Shown piece after piece: positions 1 to 13,108 of a DNA stretch of 64,000 nt (positions are counted from its first letter, which is position 1; the number at the start of each line of letters is the position of its first letter). Source of the stretch: Cavia porcellus (lineage: Eukaryota > Chordata > Mammalia > Rodentia > Caviidae). The notes below the pieces were generated by a model that was not told the origin of the DNA, searched no databases, and saw only the letters and a list, made by a program, of their open reading frames with translations. The stretch lies in assembly GCF_034190915.1 (NCBI RefSeq), contig NW_026947506.1, positions 10,043,501 through 10,107,500 of the forward strand, in the 5' to 3' direction. A program made the position numbers and the translations under genes.

Positions 1-1914
1 CTGTGCCGAGGCTGCAGGGAATATTCTGTGTGGGAGTCTCTCCCCGAGGAAAACATGATACTTTCTAACCCAGGAACACGAGTCTCAGCTTCATCCTTGG
101 TGACTTCCCAGCCGGCGTCTCTACTCTCAGGATGACAAGGATGGTCAGAAGTGGGTCCAGGGACCCTTTAAGAATAAGAAGTGAGGATTAAATAAGGTGA
201 CTGGTGGGGGTGTTTGTGAAGAGTAAATCACTGTGCAAATTGGGATATTGAAGTTATTATGGTATGTTTTCCCTTGGAGAGGATGCAAGTCTGTGAAGAG
301 CCCCAGAAATTGGAGGTGCAGAATCCCGAGTGCTTCTGAACACGGCAGGGTGAGATCACCATGACGCCTCAGACACAAAGCAGGCTGACGAGGAGATAAA
401 GTGCCTTTCCATCTGCGGGACGCAAGGCTGCTCAGTGAGATGAGCTGATTATTCTCTGCTGCGTAGGGTGGAAAAAGAAATGGCACTAATTTGTAAAAAC
501 AAACTCTCAAAGGCAGACATGAGTGTGGGGTTCTCCAGTAAGCAAGTTATTGATGCTGGCCTCAGCTGCTTTTCACCTGATCCTTGGTGACTCCCAGCTA
601 CAGGGAACATATGGCACTATGAGAGCCCTGGACAAACTGCCCAGTGTCCCTGCCCCCAAGGACATTCTTTCTAATGCATCCAGAGCCCAAATCATGCTGA
701 CTTCCCCATGAAAGTTACAAATTTCTTCCACCTTGGAAAGTTAGAGGCAGGCGATTTGTTGGGTCCAAGTCAAAGGTTATGGAGGAATTTTTCAGATTTG
801 GGTGATTTCCACACCTATTAGGTAAGTTTAAACATATCCTTTTGCTTCTAAAGAAAACAGCTTGTAAAATACTTGGGAGCTCTGGGGACATCAAACAGCT
901 CTTGGAGGAGTGCATTTTAATGGCTTACTTGTAAAAGATTCAGTAAAAGAAGCAGAAACATATGGTTTAAATTTTTCTGAATAATACGAGGTATTTTGTA
1001 AGCATCCTTTTTTTTTTTTCTTTTTTCCTGAGGGTCTCAACACATCTTTGAGTGCTTATCCTAAAAATACCCACAGTATCCCTTACATGCAGACCCAGCA
1101 CAGGAGACCGCCAGGTTGCAGCCGCTCCTTGCTGTTGGGCCCGGAGAGTCCAACCTTGCTGATCTGGGTTCTTCGAGAAGTGTAGGAGAGGAAGGGTAGG
1201 ACATCAGTAAAGAGCCAAGGAATTAGGGTACAGAGGCAGTGAGGCCCCAGGTTCAAGGCTCCAAAGCTTTCAGGTCTAAGTAAGTGGCACTAATGCTGAA
1301 TTCCGTTGTGATAACTGAAAGGAGGGTGGTGGAGAAAGCATCTCAAAGGTAGCAGACACCCCCACTGGCCACTCCCCACTCCCCACTGTCCCAAGGCCTT
1401 CAGACTCAGCGAGAACAACACCCATCTGAAAAAACACATCTGTGGATTGGGATGTGAGCAAGGGAGAGGCTTCTGGAAAGTTCCACAGGAGGAAAGAGTG
1501 GTCACACAGTGGTCAGCACCAGGAGCATTGATGTTGGCTCAGGACAGGGTCTGTAGGGTGGTTTCTCCAGGCCAAGCTGGGTTCTGAAGCTTGCACAGAG
1601 GCTGTGGGAACAGAAGAGAAAGCCAGTGTGAGGGTCAGTGTGGTGCGAGACCACACCAGGGAGTGGGCTGAGCAGTCACTCTGCTGGATAGCCAAGAGTC
1701 CCCTGTGGTCTTCTGAATGTCTACCCAGGGCAAGGCAAGGGGCCCATCACAAGGCCTCGGAGACAAGAAGGAGGCGGTCAGCGGTGGAGGGCCAGGCTTG
1801 GGCTGAGGTGGCAGAGGTGGTAGGTCTCCGGGTCAGAGCCACAGACACGGGGGAGGTCTGAGAACAGGGACATCCCTGGGAGATATCGTCTTAGGCACCT
1901 ATGTTTTCCTTTCT
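1..1914. other. Intergenic DNA, nothing recognised
   Basis: I see no gene or confidently classifiable repeat. All open frames are short (121 codons at most), overlap one another on both strands and match no family I know. A pyrimidine/T-rich run lies near 1008-1028. Confidence 0.6.
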
Positions 1915-2200
1915 GGGTTTTAATGACTTCCTTTTTAATCTGCATTTTTATTAGGATATGTTTGCAGTACGTAATGAGGATGGTCATGTTGGGGAGTTGG
2001 TACAGGTCATTAAACATCCTAATTTCCTCTTCCCTCTTCTCCCCTCGCTACCATCTCTTGGACTCTTTCTCATTTTCCAAAGATCCATCTCTCTGTTTGC
2101 TGTGATCTTTTATCTTTCTCTTCAATGTATTTACACTTTGGATTTCTTATATGAGAGAAACCGTGTAGTATTTAAGCTTGTGCTCCTGGCCGTTTGCACC
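1915..2200 (-). mobile_element. L1 3' UTR fragment, antisense
   Basis: The pyrimidine-rich stretch around 2020-2110, followed by a block reading atatgagagaaaccgtg near 2150, resembles the reverse complement of an L1 3' UTR polypurine region and adjoining sequence. No coding part is left. The call rests on remembered L1 structure, so exact ends are approximate. Confidence 0.45.
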
Positions 2201-3660
2201 TCTTTGAGCCTCTGCCACTGTCCACACAGGGGTAAATGACACACACAGGGGTATGCGACAATGGGGGGTCAACAGGCCAAGAGTTTGGAATGGTGCATGG
2301 TGGGTAGTAAGTGCAACGGAGCAGACTGTGACTGGCTTTGTGATAGTAACTATCACCCTTATTCCAGTGTGTTGTCTGAAGGGCCATACAGTGTTGCAGA
2401 TGTTCCCAACACCTCTGGTGATGGGCAGAGAAATCAAGATGTGCAGTGCAGCTTCTTCATCTCTTCTATCCTTTCATGCAAAATTATTAACCACAGCACA
2501 CAAGGAGTTGTGTGCAAAGACACCCATCACCGTGTTGTCATGACAAATATTTGCAAAATTGTTTAATTGTTAACATCAAGAGAATCCACACACTTGTCTC
2601 CACCTGTCACTGTGACAGGTATCAGCTGAAATAAATGAAAAATGATGTGTACCCAAATGTCAAGGTCTCTGTGTCTCCATTTCTACTAATGTGTACACGA
2701 CTCTCGTTTCTTGCACATCTGAATCATGAGTGAAATTCAGAAAACACACAATGATATCCACTTCTATTTTGGTGGTTGCATGGTGAATTTAATTTCTGTA
2801 TCTCTCATTTACTATTTGACTCCTCAACAAGGAGTCCATCCCCAGTAAACACGGTATAATGAATATTCTCAAATTCAAATAACCTAAGCACTCATAAGTG
2901 GAATCACCTATACTTTCGGTAAGCTCTTGGTGGGATTTCATGTTTTTAGTTTGTCTTTATAGCCCTGTACTATGCAGAAGATGCAGGTATTTAGGTCAGC
3001 TTACACATAGGCCTATAGAATACAAGGGGGCAGGATCTGCTGTTTCTAATATTTTGTTGCTTAGTTAGCAAACTATCCTAGACATCAGTCTCATTTGGTA
3101 AATACAGGTGTGACCGCCTGTGCTGAGATGTTAGACCTGACACTGTGTGGAGAGTTTACTCGACACCAGCAGTGCATGGAATTGTCCTTCACTGGTGGAG
3201 CTCAAGGTTGATCTCAACATACATATGCTCAGTTTAGCTGTCGGAGCTGCTGTCTGTTAGGTCCTGGTTAGCACCCAGTTCCAAGCCTGCCAGGAATGAG
3301 CAGAGAGTCTTCTGAGAAATGAAAATGTCACTAATTTCAAGGATTAATCTTTGAGGTTCACTCATAGCTGCAAACAATTCTTTTTCAAATGCCCAGAACG
3401 AAAGGGGAAGATACTAAGTATCATAGCTTAAGAGTACATGAGAAACAGATTTCGCTGGCACCATCCAGTTCCAGTGAAGAGTGAAGCTTTATCTCTAATC
3501 TTTTTATTTGTGGCATCTTCTGCCAGTTGGAAATTAGCTATGAACATTCAATTAGAAGGCTTTGGGCACTGCTTTTGTTTTTCTTATGCATGCTAGAAAG
3601 CAAGCCTCAAGTATTTACTTCTAACCGCATTCTGGCTCAATGAAACATCTTCCCTCTCTT
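2201..3660. other. Intergenic DNA, nothing recognised
   Basis: Unique-looking sequence of mixed composition. The open frames of up to 101 codons are overlapping and unrecognised. No RNA gene, inverted repeat or tandem repeat stood out. Confidence 0.55.
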
Positions 3661-3664
3661 TCTG

Positions 3665-3675
3665 TGCACACACGG

Positions 3676-3710
<35 letters not shown>

Positions 3711-3715
3711 ACACA
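3665..3715. repeat. (CA)n microsatellite
   Basis: Nearly pure CA dinucleotide run of about 45 bp with a short interrupted end. It creates spurious Cys/Val- and His/Thr-rich open frames on both strands. Confidence 0.95.
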
Positions 3716-3821
3716 TGTGCCCACCAACTTTGCAGTCCTAGACATGAAGCTGTGTTTCTTACTCTCATTGAGATAATCAAATTTACAGTATGCCTACGAG
3801 ATACGCAGGAACTTATGCGTG

Positions 3822-3895
3822 CACATGTGTGAGTGGCACATGTGTGTGTGTGTGCATGTGTGTATACTTGCACCTGTGTGCACATGCGTGTGTTC
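3822..3895. repeat. Imperfect (TG)n / (TGCA)n tract
   Basis: Alternating purine-pyrimidine stretch with TG runs broken by CA and TA steps, about 110 bp from the CA tract above. Together they are two opposite-phase dinucleotide tracts in about 230 bp. Confidence 0.85.
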
Positions 3896-5111
3896 TTGGG
3901 GTGAGGCATAGGAGAAGAAAAAGACATCTTTCTGGAGCTGCGCCCTGCGGTGAGGACCAGGACTTGCAGGCTGACCACCATGGTCTCCGGAGAGCTGGCC
4001 TGTGTGCCCTCTGGTAAATGCATCCAGGGTTGGGGGGAGTGGGTGGTGGCAACAATGGCGTCCATACCCAAGGCACAGCAGGAGAAGAAAGAGATGCAGG
4101 TGGCTCTAACCTGGACATCTCACTCGTGTTCCTCCCCTCCCACTGCTGCACTGTGCTCTGGTGCTCCCAATCCCCATCTCTTGTGCCAGTGCCCAAGGCA
4201 TGAGTTGAGTCTATAGGTTTAGGCAGCAGCAGAGGTCCCACCACCCTTCTCTGACCCTGCTTACTGTGGTGCATGCTCCACACCCTACTCTGACTCCTCC
4301 TGTTATTGGCAGAGCCCAGCCTCAAGGAGCCCCCGGCAAGCAGAGCTCCCTGCCCTTCAGAGCCTGGCTCTCCTTGTCTCCCTGCGTGACCTCTCAGTGT
4401 ACTCACCTCTTTGTCTGATCATTAGCTCGGGCATGGGAAGAATTAGCCTGAGGCCCAGAAATAGGACTCCTGACAGAATTTCAGTCTGGATAGACCCAGC
4501 TTTGGGTGGCCTGTGCCAGGGGAAAATGCTAACCACACACAGCTGGTCTTCGGCCCAGCTCTACTAAGCAACACTGGTTCAGCTTCTGGCCTGGACAACA
4601 GAGCAAACTAGTTCCTGGCTTTCATGTCAGCAGCCAGCTGGGCACCAGCAAAAAGAAAATTGCTAGTCTAGCAGCGAAGACCAGCATGGTCTCAATGGGC
4701 CTTGAATGTCCACCCAGAGACCCTATCTCTGGCAAGATCCTTCCTGAGATCAGCCCTGAATTCTTCTTCAGTGGAGAAATAGCATTGTAGAAAAGAATTT
4801 AGCAGAAAACGGGGCAGGAGTCCTTTGTTCTGTGTGCATTGGGAATGTCTGAGTACCTCCGAATGCATAGCAGAAATGCGTGCTAATTCAGATGTTTTAA
4901 AATCCCTGACACAGATCCACCAGCCCCAGCCCCAGCCCTCACCCTCCCCTCCCTTCAGGAGCTCTGCTCTGGGTTTCCTTGGCCTTGAGCTGCACATACC
5001 CCAGCCTGGTCTTTATGCCAGATGGATTCTCTTTCATCCGAAGCACCCCACGGTCTCCTTAGGACATTCTCTAATAAAACAGATGCCTTTACAGTTTTTA
5101 AGTCAAGATAA
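3896..5111. other. Intergenic DNA, nothing recognised
   Basis: Moderately GC-rich unique sequence. The longest antisense open frame (197 codons, 3813-4406) runs into the microsatellite and matches no family, so I do not call it. Confidence 0.5.
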
Positions 5112-5390
5112 TGTCTTAGTCATTTGCCTGGGCTTGAGATGCAATACCAGACACATTCAGCTTCAGGGAGAGGTTTATTCGGCTCACTGTTTCAGTCCAT
5201 AGTTGGCAGCGGAGGAAGAGGACAGCTGCTCACCTAATGGTGGTCAGAAAGCAGAGAGAGGGGTGAGGACCTGATGACAAGAAGAAACCTTTATGTCATG
5301 TGCTCATGACCTGCCTGTTCCAACTAGTTCCCACTTCCAAACGTGGATCTTTGGGGCTGGAGACCTTTTAGACCTAAACCGTAGCAGACA
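5112..5390 (-). mobile_element. MaLR-type LTR, antisense
   Basis: The copy begins tgtcttagtcatttgcc, continues through a gaggtttattcggctcac segment and ttcagtccatagttggc, and ends near ctaaaccgtagcagac. In reverse complement this is the ordered pattern of mammalian MaLR LTRs: TG start, the ...actatggactgaaa... block, the AATAAA region and the end. Related copies in this window are at 6276, 22221, 28665, 36597, 51386 and 57545. No internal retroviral sequence is attached. Confidence 0.6.
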
Positions 5391-6275
5391 TAGAAAAGTA
5401 TAATGAGGGAGGTGAAATGTGTTCTGGGCACTAGTCTGTAGGAAGGGGTAGCTCTCACTTATGTCTGGTGGGAAATGTAGGCTTAGCTCTGTTGGAAAAT
5501 ATTCTTGACTGTTTAGAGATGCATGGGAAAGTCTTAGAGATGGAATATCAGGTTGCCCATAGTTGTATTAAAAGGAATTCATTTGCAGAGGAATCAGTTT
5601 AGTGCTGTATTTGCCTATTTGGGGGCAGACAGGCCTGGACTGCTGTTCTCAAGAGAAAAATAAGTAACACTTGGGATATGATGTTGGCCCAGACCTCTCG
5701 GAAATGACAAGATTTCTCTGCATTCTCAGAAACTGGGGAGACACACGGTGCTCAGGACAGCGCTGGGGTCTCAGCTGAGTTGTGCCTCAGCTCCCACCAT
5801 TGGTGGCCACTTGTTCCCAGCTCCTGGATCCCCAGAGCCCCTTCTTGCTGCCTTCTCTGGGCCTCCCCACCAGGAGGAACCCAGGTGACTCCTCTGCAGA
5901 GAGCTGGATGTGGATCTAATGCATGGCTGGGATGCCCTGCACAGAGCCAGTGCCCTTGGAGGACATGTTGAGAGCAAGAATAGAGGGAACTGAGGCACCA
6001 GAGTGGTTTTGTAAGATGTCACCATCTCACTGTCATATCATTGTCACATCAGCTCCTCCTAGTGCACACACTGGGTACCGTGTCGCTTGGACCCTGTGCC
6101 CAGGTTATCTGAATGGGGGCTTTGGAGGTATGATTAGGTTAAGGATCTGAGAAGAGGCAATAGCTTAGATTACCTGTGTGGCCTGGGCAATTATAGTAGT
6201 CCTTTCCTAACAGTGGCCAGAGCTCCGCTGCCCTGAGCAGGATCTGAAGTGTTACTACTTTTGCAGATGGACTGG
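5391..6275. other. Intergenic DNA, nothing recognised
   Basis: No recognised repeat or gene. Open frames of 60-84 codons overlap on both strands without family resemblance. Confidence 0.5.
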
Positions 6276-6627
6276 GTCAGTCAGATTTCCATTGCTGTAA
6301 CAAAACCCATGGATGCTCACTTATAGAGGGAAGGTTGATTTTAGTTCATGTTTTTGGAGGTTTCCACCCATGACTTATCAGCCCGCCTGGGCCTGTGGGG
6401 AAGCATCATGGTTGGAGATGCAGTAGACATAGCTGCTTACCTCTTGGAGACCAGGGAAATAAAAGAGAAAGAGCAAGACCGTGGGATCCCAGTACCTGCA
6501 TGGACAAGACCCCGTGTGACTGGGAGATCCCAGTGACGACCCATCCCTTCATGGTTCCTCCACCTCCAGACAGCACCATGGGCTGGAGACCAAGCAGACC
6601 TCACACAGGCCCAAACCACAGCACAGG
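6276..6627 (-). mobile_element. MaLR-type LTR, antisense, diverged
   Basis: Starts tcagtcagatttccattgct, then the attgctgtaacaaaacc block, gaaggttgattttagttcatg and a final ggctggagaccaagcagac block. Block order matches the other antisense MaLR-like copies here. It is more diverged, and the central part is rearranged or degraded. Confidence 0.5.
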
Positions 6628-8420
6628 GTACAGGAACCAAAGCTACACAGCCCTTCGTGCTGAACCAGGCAGCAGAATGGGTCCTCCCCGCATCATCCAG
6701 GGGAAGGTGGCGGGGCCAGCACCTGCAGCTCATCCAGCGAGAGCATATTAGACACCCAGGTGTGAGCCACCAAATCTGTGCAGCTTGTCCTGGAGTACAT
6801 GGCTCACCCCTTGGGGAGCCCGTCTCCTTCCCACTTTTTTCTCAAAACTCACAGCCCACAACCATCTGGGCTCATCTCTCAGCTCATCTTCCCTCAGGCA
6901 GAAGTGGCTTGGGACCCCCTACCTCCCCTTCAGTCACATGGGACAGATCATAGTAAAATGAGGAGTTCTTTCAGGAGTTCTTTGGAAGGAGCAGAGCAGG
7001 AAAGAATGCGGCTCCGGGATCACCCTTCCCAGCTAGCTGGTATACCTAGCACTGCAGAGAGATGCACCAATTCATACTGAAGCACTTGCCCATCTCTAAC
7101 TCTCTCTGGCTTGTCAGTCACCTAGAATCTCTTGCACCTCAGTTTCTGCAACTCTGAAGCCTAGTGGGGTTTTCAAGATTCACCCAGCAACCCTCTGAGT
7201 ACAACACCCAATTTACCTAGCACCTCCCCTGTCAGAAGGTCTAGCTGTTTTCCTAACACACTGTCTATAACAAAGGGCAGAAAAGCAGAAATGGCAGGTA
7301 TACAGATTCTGTGCACAGTCTGTGCAGAAAACAGGGCTGCCTTCACAGTGGAGGTGAAGCAGCTCGGACAGACAGGGCTGAGGGGAAGGCTGCCTGCTAC
7401 TGGAGGGCTCTCTGCCTCCTGGCCTCACCGCCCCTGTTCCCCCTCTACATGCTCTGGTGACCACGGATGCCTTGTTTTCTTCCAGAAGGCAGTTGGTGTC
7501 AGAAGGGGAGTAATTCTCCTGTGACTCTTTCCTTCTGCAAGTTCTAAATTTCTCCCAAATAATACAATATTATTTCTCAGTGCTGACACATAACAAATGC
7601 TGACAAATGCTGTCAACTATTATCATAATCATTTCTATAAACTATGGCTATAATTAGCTTAATTAGAAGACTTTTAGAAAACAGATCAGGCATAGAATGT
7701 CCTTACTGAGTGTATGTACCAAAAATCTAAATTTCTGTGTGAATTCTATTATGAGGATTGAATGTATGTTAGGAAATTCCCCCCAAACATCTTTAGTTTG
7801 AAAGACAAATGTTAAAAGGGCAAGCTTCATATTCATGGAGACATTTCTGCATCGTTTCTGACTTTGACATTGTATTAGAGAACACTTCATCCCATGTCTC
7901 CTTACGTTAGTGTCTAATATAGCATAGTTTCTGGGCTGCCAACACCAGTACCATCTCACATAACACTGATCAAAGCTGAAACATTTACCCTGCCATAATG
8001 CTACTGTTATAAAGTAGAATATTACTACTATAAAGCACAGCACTTGTTTAGACAGCACCATTTTCCCAGGCATCCTCAATTGTGTCCCCTTCCTGGGAGT
8101 TGCTCTTGACCCCAGAGAATATCCTGCCCTCTCCGGGAAGAACTGACTCTGGGTGGCCACGTGGAGGTCCACATACCTGGCCACCTTATTCACCTTTGAA
8201 GCACTTATGGCCGCCTCAGCCCTGGTACAAAGAAAGCCTCCTCTTCTCGCCAGGTCTCGGGGTCTTCACCACGTGACAGCACAGGTGGCCCAAGGCTCCC
8301 CAGGGGACACTGCCAGAGCTCACTGCGCAGCGCCTGTGCTTGGCAATTCAACCTAAGATAATTAGTGCTATGAGTGGCCTAGGAAGAAACTCAACAGTGG
8401 CACTTAGGAGCCAGGTCACA
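6628..8420. other. Intergenic DNA, nothing recognised
   Basis: The only long frame is 176 codons antisense (7663-8193). Its product is rich in Phe, Leu and Cys with no domain I recognise and no promoter or splice context. I see no repeat I can name. Confidence 0.5.
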
Positions 8421-8433
8421 CCCCCCCCCCCCC
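8421..8433. repeat. Poly-C run
   Basis: Thirteen consecutive C residues in mixed-composition DNA. Short G/C homopolymers of this length are uncommon and length-unstable, so the exact count may be a sequencing artefact. Confidence 0.9.
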
Positions 8434-10430
8434 GAGTGGTGACAAGGAATGCATTCTTGATGGTAAGCAGGTGCTGAGGGTCTGGGTGCAGGGGGTATAG
8501 TTCTAGCCTGCACCAAGCAGAGATGGATGCTAGGGGAAGGGCAGTCAGTGCCAGGGTGGCATTGCCAGTATGGCAGAGGTGTGATGGAAATGATCACCAG
8601 TTCTTCCCACAAGTTGGGGGGGGGCTATTAATGCCCATGGGGGATTCACTGAGTTTCCATAATGAAGACAGCAGAAGCCCAGGGGGATCATTCGCCAATC
8701 TGAACCACAGCATGGAAGAAGCTTGCTTGTGAGCTCTGCTAAACCAGGAGACAGACAGAGGAGAGGTGAAGGTTAGGACTCAGATATAAGTGACACCAAG
8801 CCTCAGAAAATGTGGATTGTCACCCCTCCAGGTTGGCAGTCTATGGTGCCCTTGAAAAGCAGTCCAGCTGCTTCTCAGGAGCACAGAGGTGCTGTGAGGT
8901 GACCCTAAGGGACAGAGGTGCTGGCAACCCAGACTGAAGGAAGAATCTCTGCTGCTTGGGCCACGCAACACAGTAGACTCTGTGCTCCTGAAGACACCTG
9001 GGATGGGAAAGGTGCTACATCGGGTTTATGGAAAACCCTGGTGAGGAAATCCTAAGGCAGGTGCTATAGCTCTAGAGCAGAGTTGGGCCATGGTAAGTGG
9101 ATGACAGGTGACACTGACAGGTGACACAGAGCTTGGGCTTAGCGGGGAATCTGGCATGGAGTGTGGTGTGCCTGGGCAGAGCCTCATGAGATGGGTCTGC
9201 TGTGGGGGACACCGTCAGGGGACTGTGTGGGACACATGTGGGACAGGACCGATGCAGAGCCAGGGAGCACAGGGCCTCCTCCTCCTCAGCCCACTGTCAT
9301 GACTGCTGACTGGTGCTGGGTCCTTTATGACCAACTAACCAGGGAGAGGAAGGTGCATTCACCGATGGGCTGGCCCTGTGCAGGAAGAGCAGCAGTGCTG
9401 GTGTGGACACCAGTGAACTGACAGGTGCCAGGTGGGAGGGTAGGAAGATGTGAGGAGGGAGTGGGCTTGTGGGTGGGATGAGGGAGGAGGAGCAGGAAGG
9501 TGTCTGTGTCACATGACAGTGCATGTGACTCAGCGGCTGAGTTGGGACAGCCTGTGTCCAAGTCCCGAGTGCTGGCACCTGAGCAGAAAGGTTGCCATGG
9601 CAGGATGGGTCAGGGGTCCTGGATCTGACAGCACGGTCTCTCACTCACCAGCGCCCACTGAGCAAACCCAAGCTGCCAGCAACACACACACTGAACCCCA
9701 ATACAGCACCAGCACCCTCTACAAAGATGGTGGTTCTCTACACGGCAGCAGGCTCAGGACATCCAGTTCCTATGCCCTGGAACCAGGAATCTTGTGGTCA
9801 TGGTGGGCTTTTCTTGGTCCTAGTTTGCTTCTTCTGCCTGCTTTGCCTGAGATGTCCTCTCTCTGAGCTTTGAAGTGTTTTATCCACCAGCTGTGACTTC
9901 ACACCACACCCACTGCCCATGATTAAGCAGCCTCTTGACTTCGGAGTGGGTCCTTTCATGTCTCACACCTCTGAGAAGGTACCTGGCTGCCTGTGGTGTA
10001 ATGGATCTGAGAATGGCGATGTTCACAGGTGTCAGTGCACAATGTCTCTGTGTGTGGACGTAGAACAGTGGGTCCCATCAATCTGGATTTCTGTAGGCAC
10101 TGTGAGAATTCCCTGTGAGAATGGCTGCCACCCTCCATGATGCTGAGCACAGGCTGGGACCGATGGTTTGCATCCTGGGAACTCTGAAGGTACTGCTTGC
10201 CATTAGTCCCAGGGTCCCCTGTGAAGTTTGTGTCCCCTCTCCCTGCAACTTGTCTCTGTGAGTCTAGAGGTTCTGTTTTTCCAAAGGGGTGACCAGCAGG
10301 CTGACATTTCTTCTCAGGTGTGGTCATCTCTTTCCCCTGAGCACACGAGTTCAGCTAACAAATATTCAGAAGTGAGTCTATCAGAGGCCTCCGCAGGATT
10401 TCAGTATATCTGCAGCAAGCAACTAGAAAT
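8434..10430. other. Intergenic DNA, nothing recognised
   Basis: GC-moderate sequence with a short direct repeat of gacaggtgacac near 9103-9127. Open frames up to 138 codons are overlapping and unrecognised. Confidence 0.5.
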
Positions 10431-10439
10431 ATAATCAGT

Positions 10440-11560
10440 GCAATTATCCGCTAATAACAGCAAAACCTATGCATTGTCTAAGAATAACTCTCACAGGAAA
10501 TGCCAGATCTCTATGAATGAAATCTTCATAAATTAAAAAATATTACACTGAATTACATAAAGGTAAATAAAGGAGAAGATAAAACGCTTTCATTGTCAGG
10601 AATGCAGAGCTGCAAACACATTGAAGCTTTGGAGAGGCATCTACAATTTCAACTAAATACTCCATGAGGTAGGTTGTTGAAATTCTTCTTATTGGGATGG
10701 GAAATTCTAATTCCGAAATTCACACACCCAAGACAATTTTAAAAGGAGAAATAAGCAGTCACTGTCCTTATCGCCTATCAACATTTATTATAAAGGTGAA
10801 GAATGTAAAAAAAATGTGTAAGAAAAGACAAACACATCAAAGGACAGAAAACACAAACATTTTCATGAGTGTGTTTGCGGTTAGTCTGTGATACGATGGC
10901 ATTTAAGCCAGCAGGAGAAAAGTCTGCCTGATACCAGAATGCGGGACTTTTAGCTATATTCTTGGGAAAAAATTCAAACCATTACTTCCAATACTATTTA
11001 TAAAAATAAGTTCCAGATGAGTTGCAGAGTTAAACAACAGCAATAAAAAGTGGGAAAAAAATATTAGGAGAGAGAATGTTTCTGACTCAGGAGTAGGAAA
11101 GGCCAAAAAAGAAGAAATCCTTTCTAAATGCATGAAGATTTGACAAACATGATGACATCAAAATTTAAACTCTGCAAGATCAAAGGTTAAAAAAGTAATA
11201 GACATTAAAAATTGAAAAATGCACAATATTCATAACATATGTAATAGATAAAAGGCTACTATTCTAAATATGTCAAGACTGCCTTTATTCAAGCAGACCA
11301 ACGACAAAGAGAAAAATAGAGAAAACACTTGAGGAGTTCATTTATAGTAGTAACAAAAATATAAATTTCCAGTAAGCATAAGACTGTCCCAACGTGCAAC
11401 ATTTAAACAAAAGACACTTTCTCCTACAGGAAAACCCATTTAAATCTATGATGGAGTCATTCTGAATAACCAGCATGGCAAATTTTCTAAGTCTGACAAC
11501 ACTATTGTGACTATTTTTGTGACACCGTACATCAGAATAGCTGCTTTAAAGGGCCATTTA
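10440..11560 (+). mobile_element. Old L1 relic (late ORF2 part), sense
   Basis: A-rich sequence. The block from about 10478 (ctaagaataactctcacagg, then an atctctatgaatgaaat segment) resembles the L1 ORF2 stretch encoding the ...GI.L..DLY... region. Later blocks near 10930-11030 resemble the region just upstream of the L1 C-terminus. Frames are destroyed throughout, so this is an ancient copy. Ends are approximate. Confidence 0.45.
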
Positions 11561-13093
11561 GAATGCTGTCATTAAAACGGGCATCAGTGAGGTGGGATCA
11601 AAAACATGAGGGTGTTTAAATGAAAAAATTTTTGCGATAAAAACACATGTCGTCATTAATGACCCCAGCTCTGCCCTTCCTCAAACACACAGCCCGTTGT
11701 CCATGCCGTATTCCGACGCAACTCTGAAAGTCCAGCTTCCGTGAGGGTCCCTAGTGATGCCGTCCTGGTTGCGGCAGTATCTTAAACTGATTCAAAACAT
11801 TTATCTGTTGTAGTCTATTTGACTTTGGATACACATCACACAGAAGCCAGAAGCCACATGGCGCTGGATGTGGTGGATAACGTGGCCAAGGACAAGCGCT
11901 GTCTTTTGTTTCCACCAGATGACACTCAGCAGCAGCTGTGGTTGTACTATTTTATCACATTTCACACTTAGGCAGAGCAGCTTCAGACGCAGGAGATATG
12001 GCAGGAAGAATGGGATAAGCGTGTTCAAAGTGAAGGGGATTAACAGTAAGGTGTCTTTTACTAAAGGAATGTTTAGCATTTTTATAATTTAAACATTCAC
12101 CGTAGTTTTTGATCACATCTTGTGTTTCAGCTGAAGAATTCTATTGCTCACACACTTTCTCAGACAAAATAATCACATAGGTTCATAAAGGGACAGACAC
12201 AGGGAGGTCTAGGGAAGCTGATTACACCCTTCTCTGTAATTGCAAACGTAACATAAAATCAAAATGGATCCAGCCTGAAGTTGATTACTTTAGAAATGGC
12301 AGGTATTGAAAGGATGTGGCAATGCATGTATGGGGCAGCAAAAGACCTTTGAGACACGTTGATCAGGGACAAGAATGACAGCGTGGTAAGTGTGGTATGG
12401 TATATTCAGATAAAATGAGATGACACATCACACAAGCACGGAGACTAGGGTCACAGGGGCCAGCTGGGACAGAGCCTGCCATGGGGAAGGAAAGGTCCTA
12501 TGGGCTGTGTGTCCTGGCCATTGTGACCTTGAGGTGACGCTGAGTGGGTCCTCTCTGAGAGACGGAGCAAAGGGGCAGAACCTTCTGAGTTGCACCAGAA
12601 AGGCCTCTATCCTCAGGTCTGTAAGGAGGGAGGTCAGAGGTGAGACCTGTGTGGGCCAGTGTTGGATGTCACAGAGTTGGCACTCTGTATCTCAGAGCTG
12701 TGGATGCCTCAGTTTGAGGGCTGCTGTTTGGTCCCAGCGGACATTCCTACCACTGAGTTTGTTCAGGGAAGAGGGTCATTCAGTCCCTCTGTTCATCAAG
12801 GGAGCACATTCTCATGGAAGGGTAACTGCTAAGCATGCAGTGGACACAGAGCCAGCACAAAACCAGGCAAAAGGAGGGTCCCCTGGAATCCATGCAGCCC
12901 CCTACAGGCTGGGGAGGGAGCAGGCTTTGGGTTTGAAGGAGAAGAGAGACCCCCAGACTTTCCAACCCCTGCTCAGTAGGATGATTGCAGTAGGCTGCTT
13001 CACAGAGAGCAGTTGCCTGGCCCTAAGCAGGAGCAGAGGAGGGTTTGTTTATTTTACTCTTGCCTTCCTGGTGTCAATAAAAAGATCAGATTT
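11561..13093. other. Intergenic DNA upstream of the full-length L1
   Basis: No gene recognised. A 274-codon open frame (12420-13244) runs across the L1 target-site duplication into the L1 5' UTR, which shows it is not one ancestral gene. No repeat was confidently assigned. Confidence 0.55.
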
Positions 13094-13108
13094 AATGGAG
13101 CAAATCCA
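13094..13108. repeat. L1 target-site duplication, left copy
   Basis: The 15-bp sequence aatggagcaaatcca occurs here and again, perfectly, at 19898-19912 after the A-rich L1 tail. This fixes both ends of the L1. The preceding bases (gattt) fit an L1 endonuclease target of the TT/AAAA type only loosely. Confidence 0.93.

Noticed and set aside
3637..4406. His/Thr- and Cys/Val-rich frames of 75-197 codons
   Set aside because: Artefacts of CA/TG repeats and low stop density.
7663..8193. 176-codon antisense frame
   Set aside because: No domain, promoter or splice context; Phe/Leu/Cys-rich composition suggests chance reading of A/T-rich DNA.
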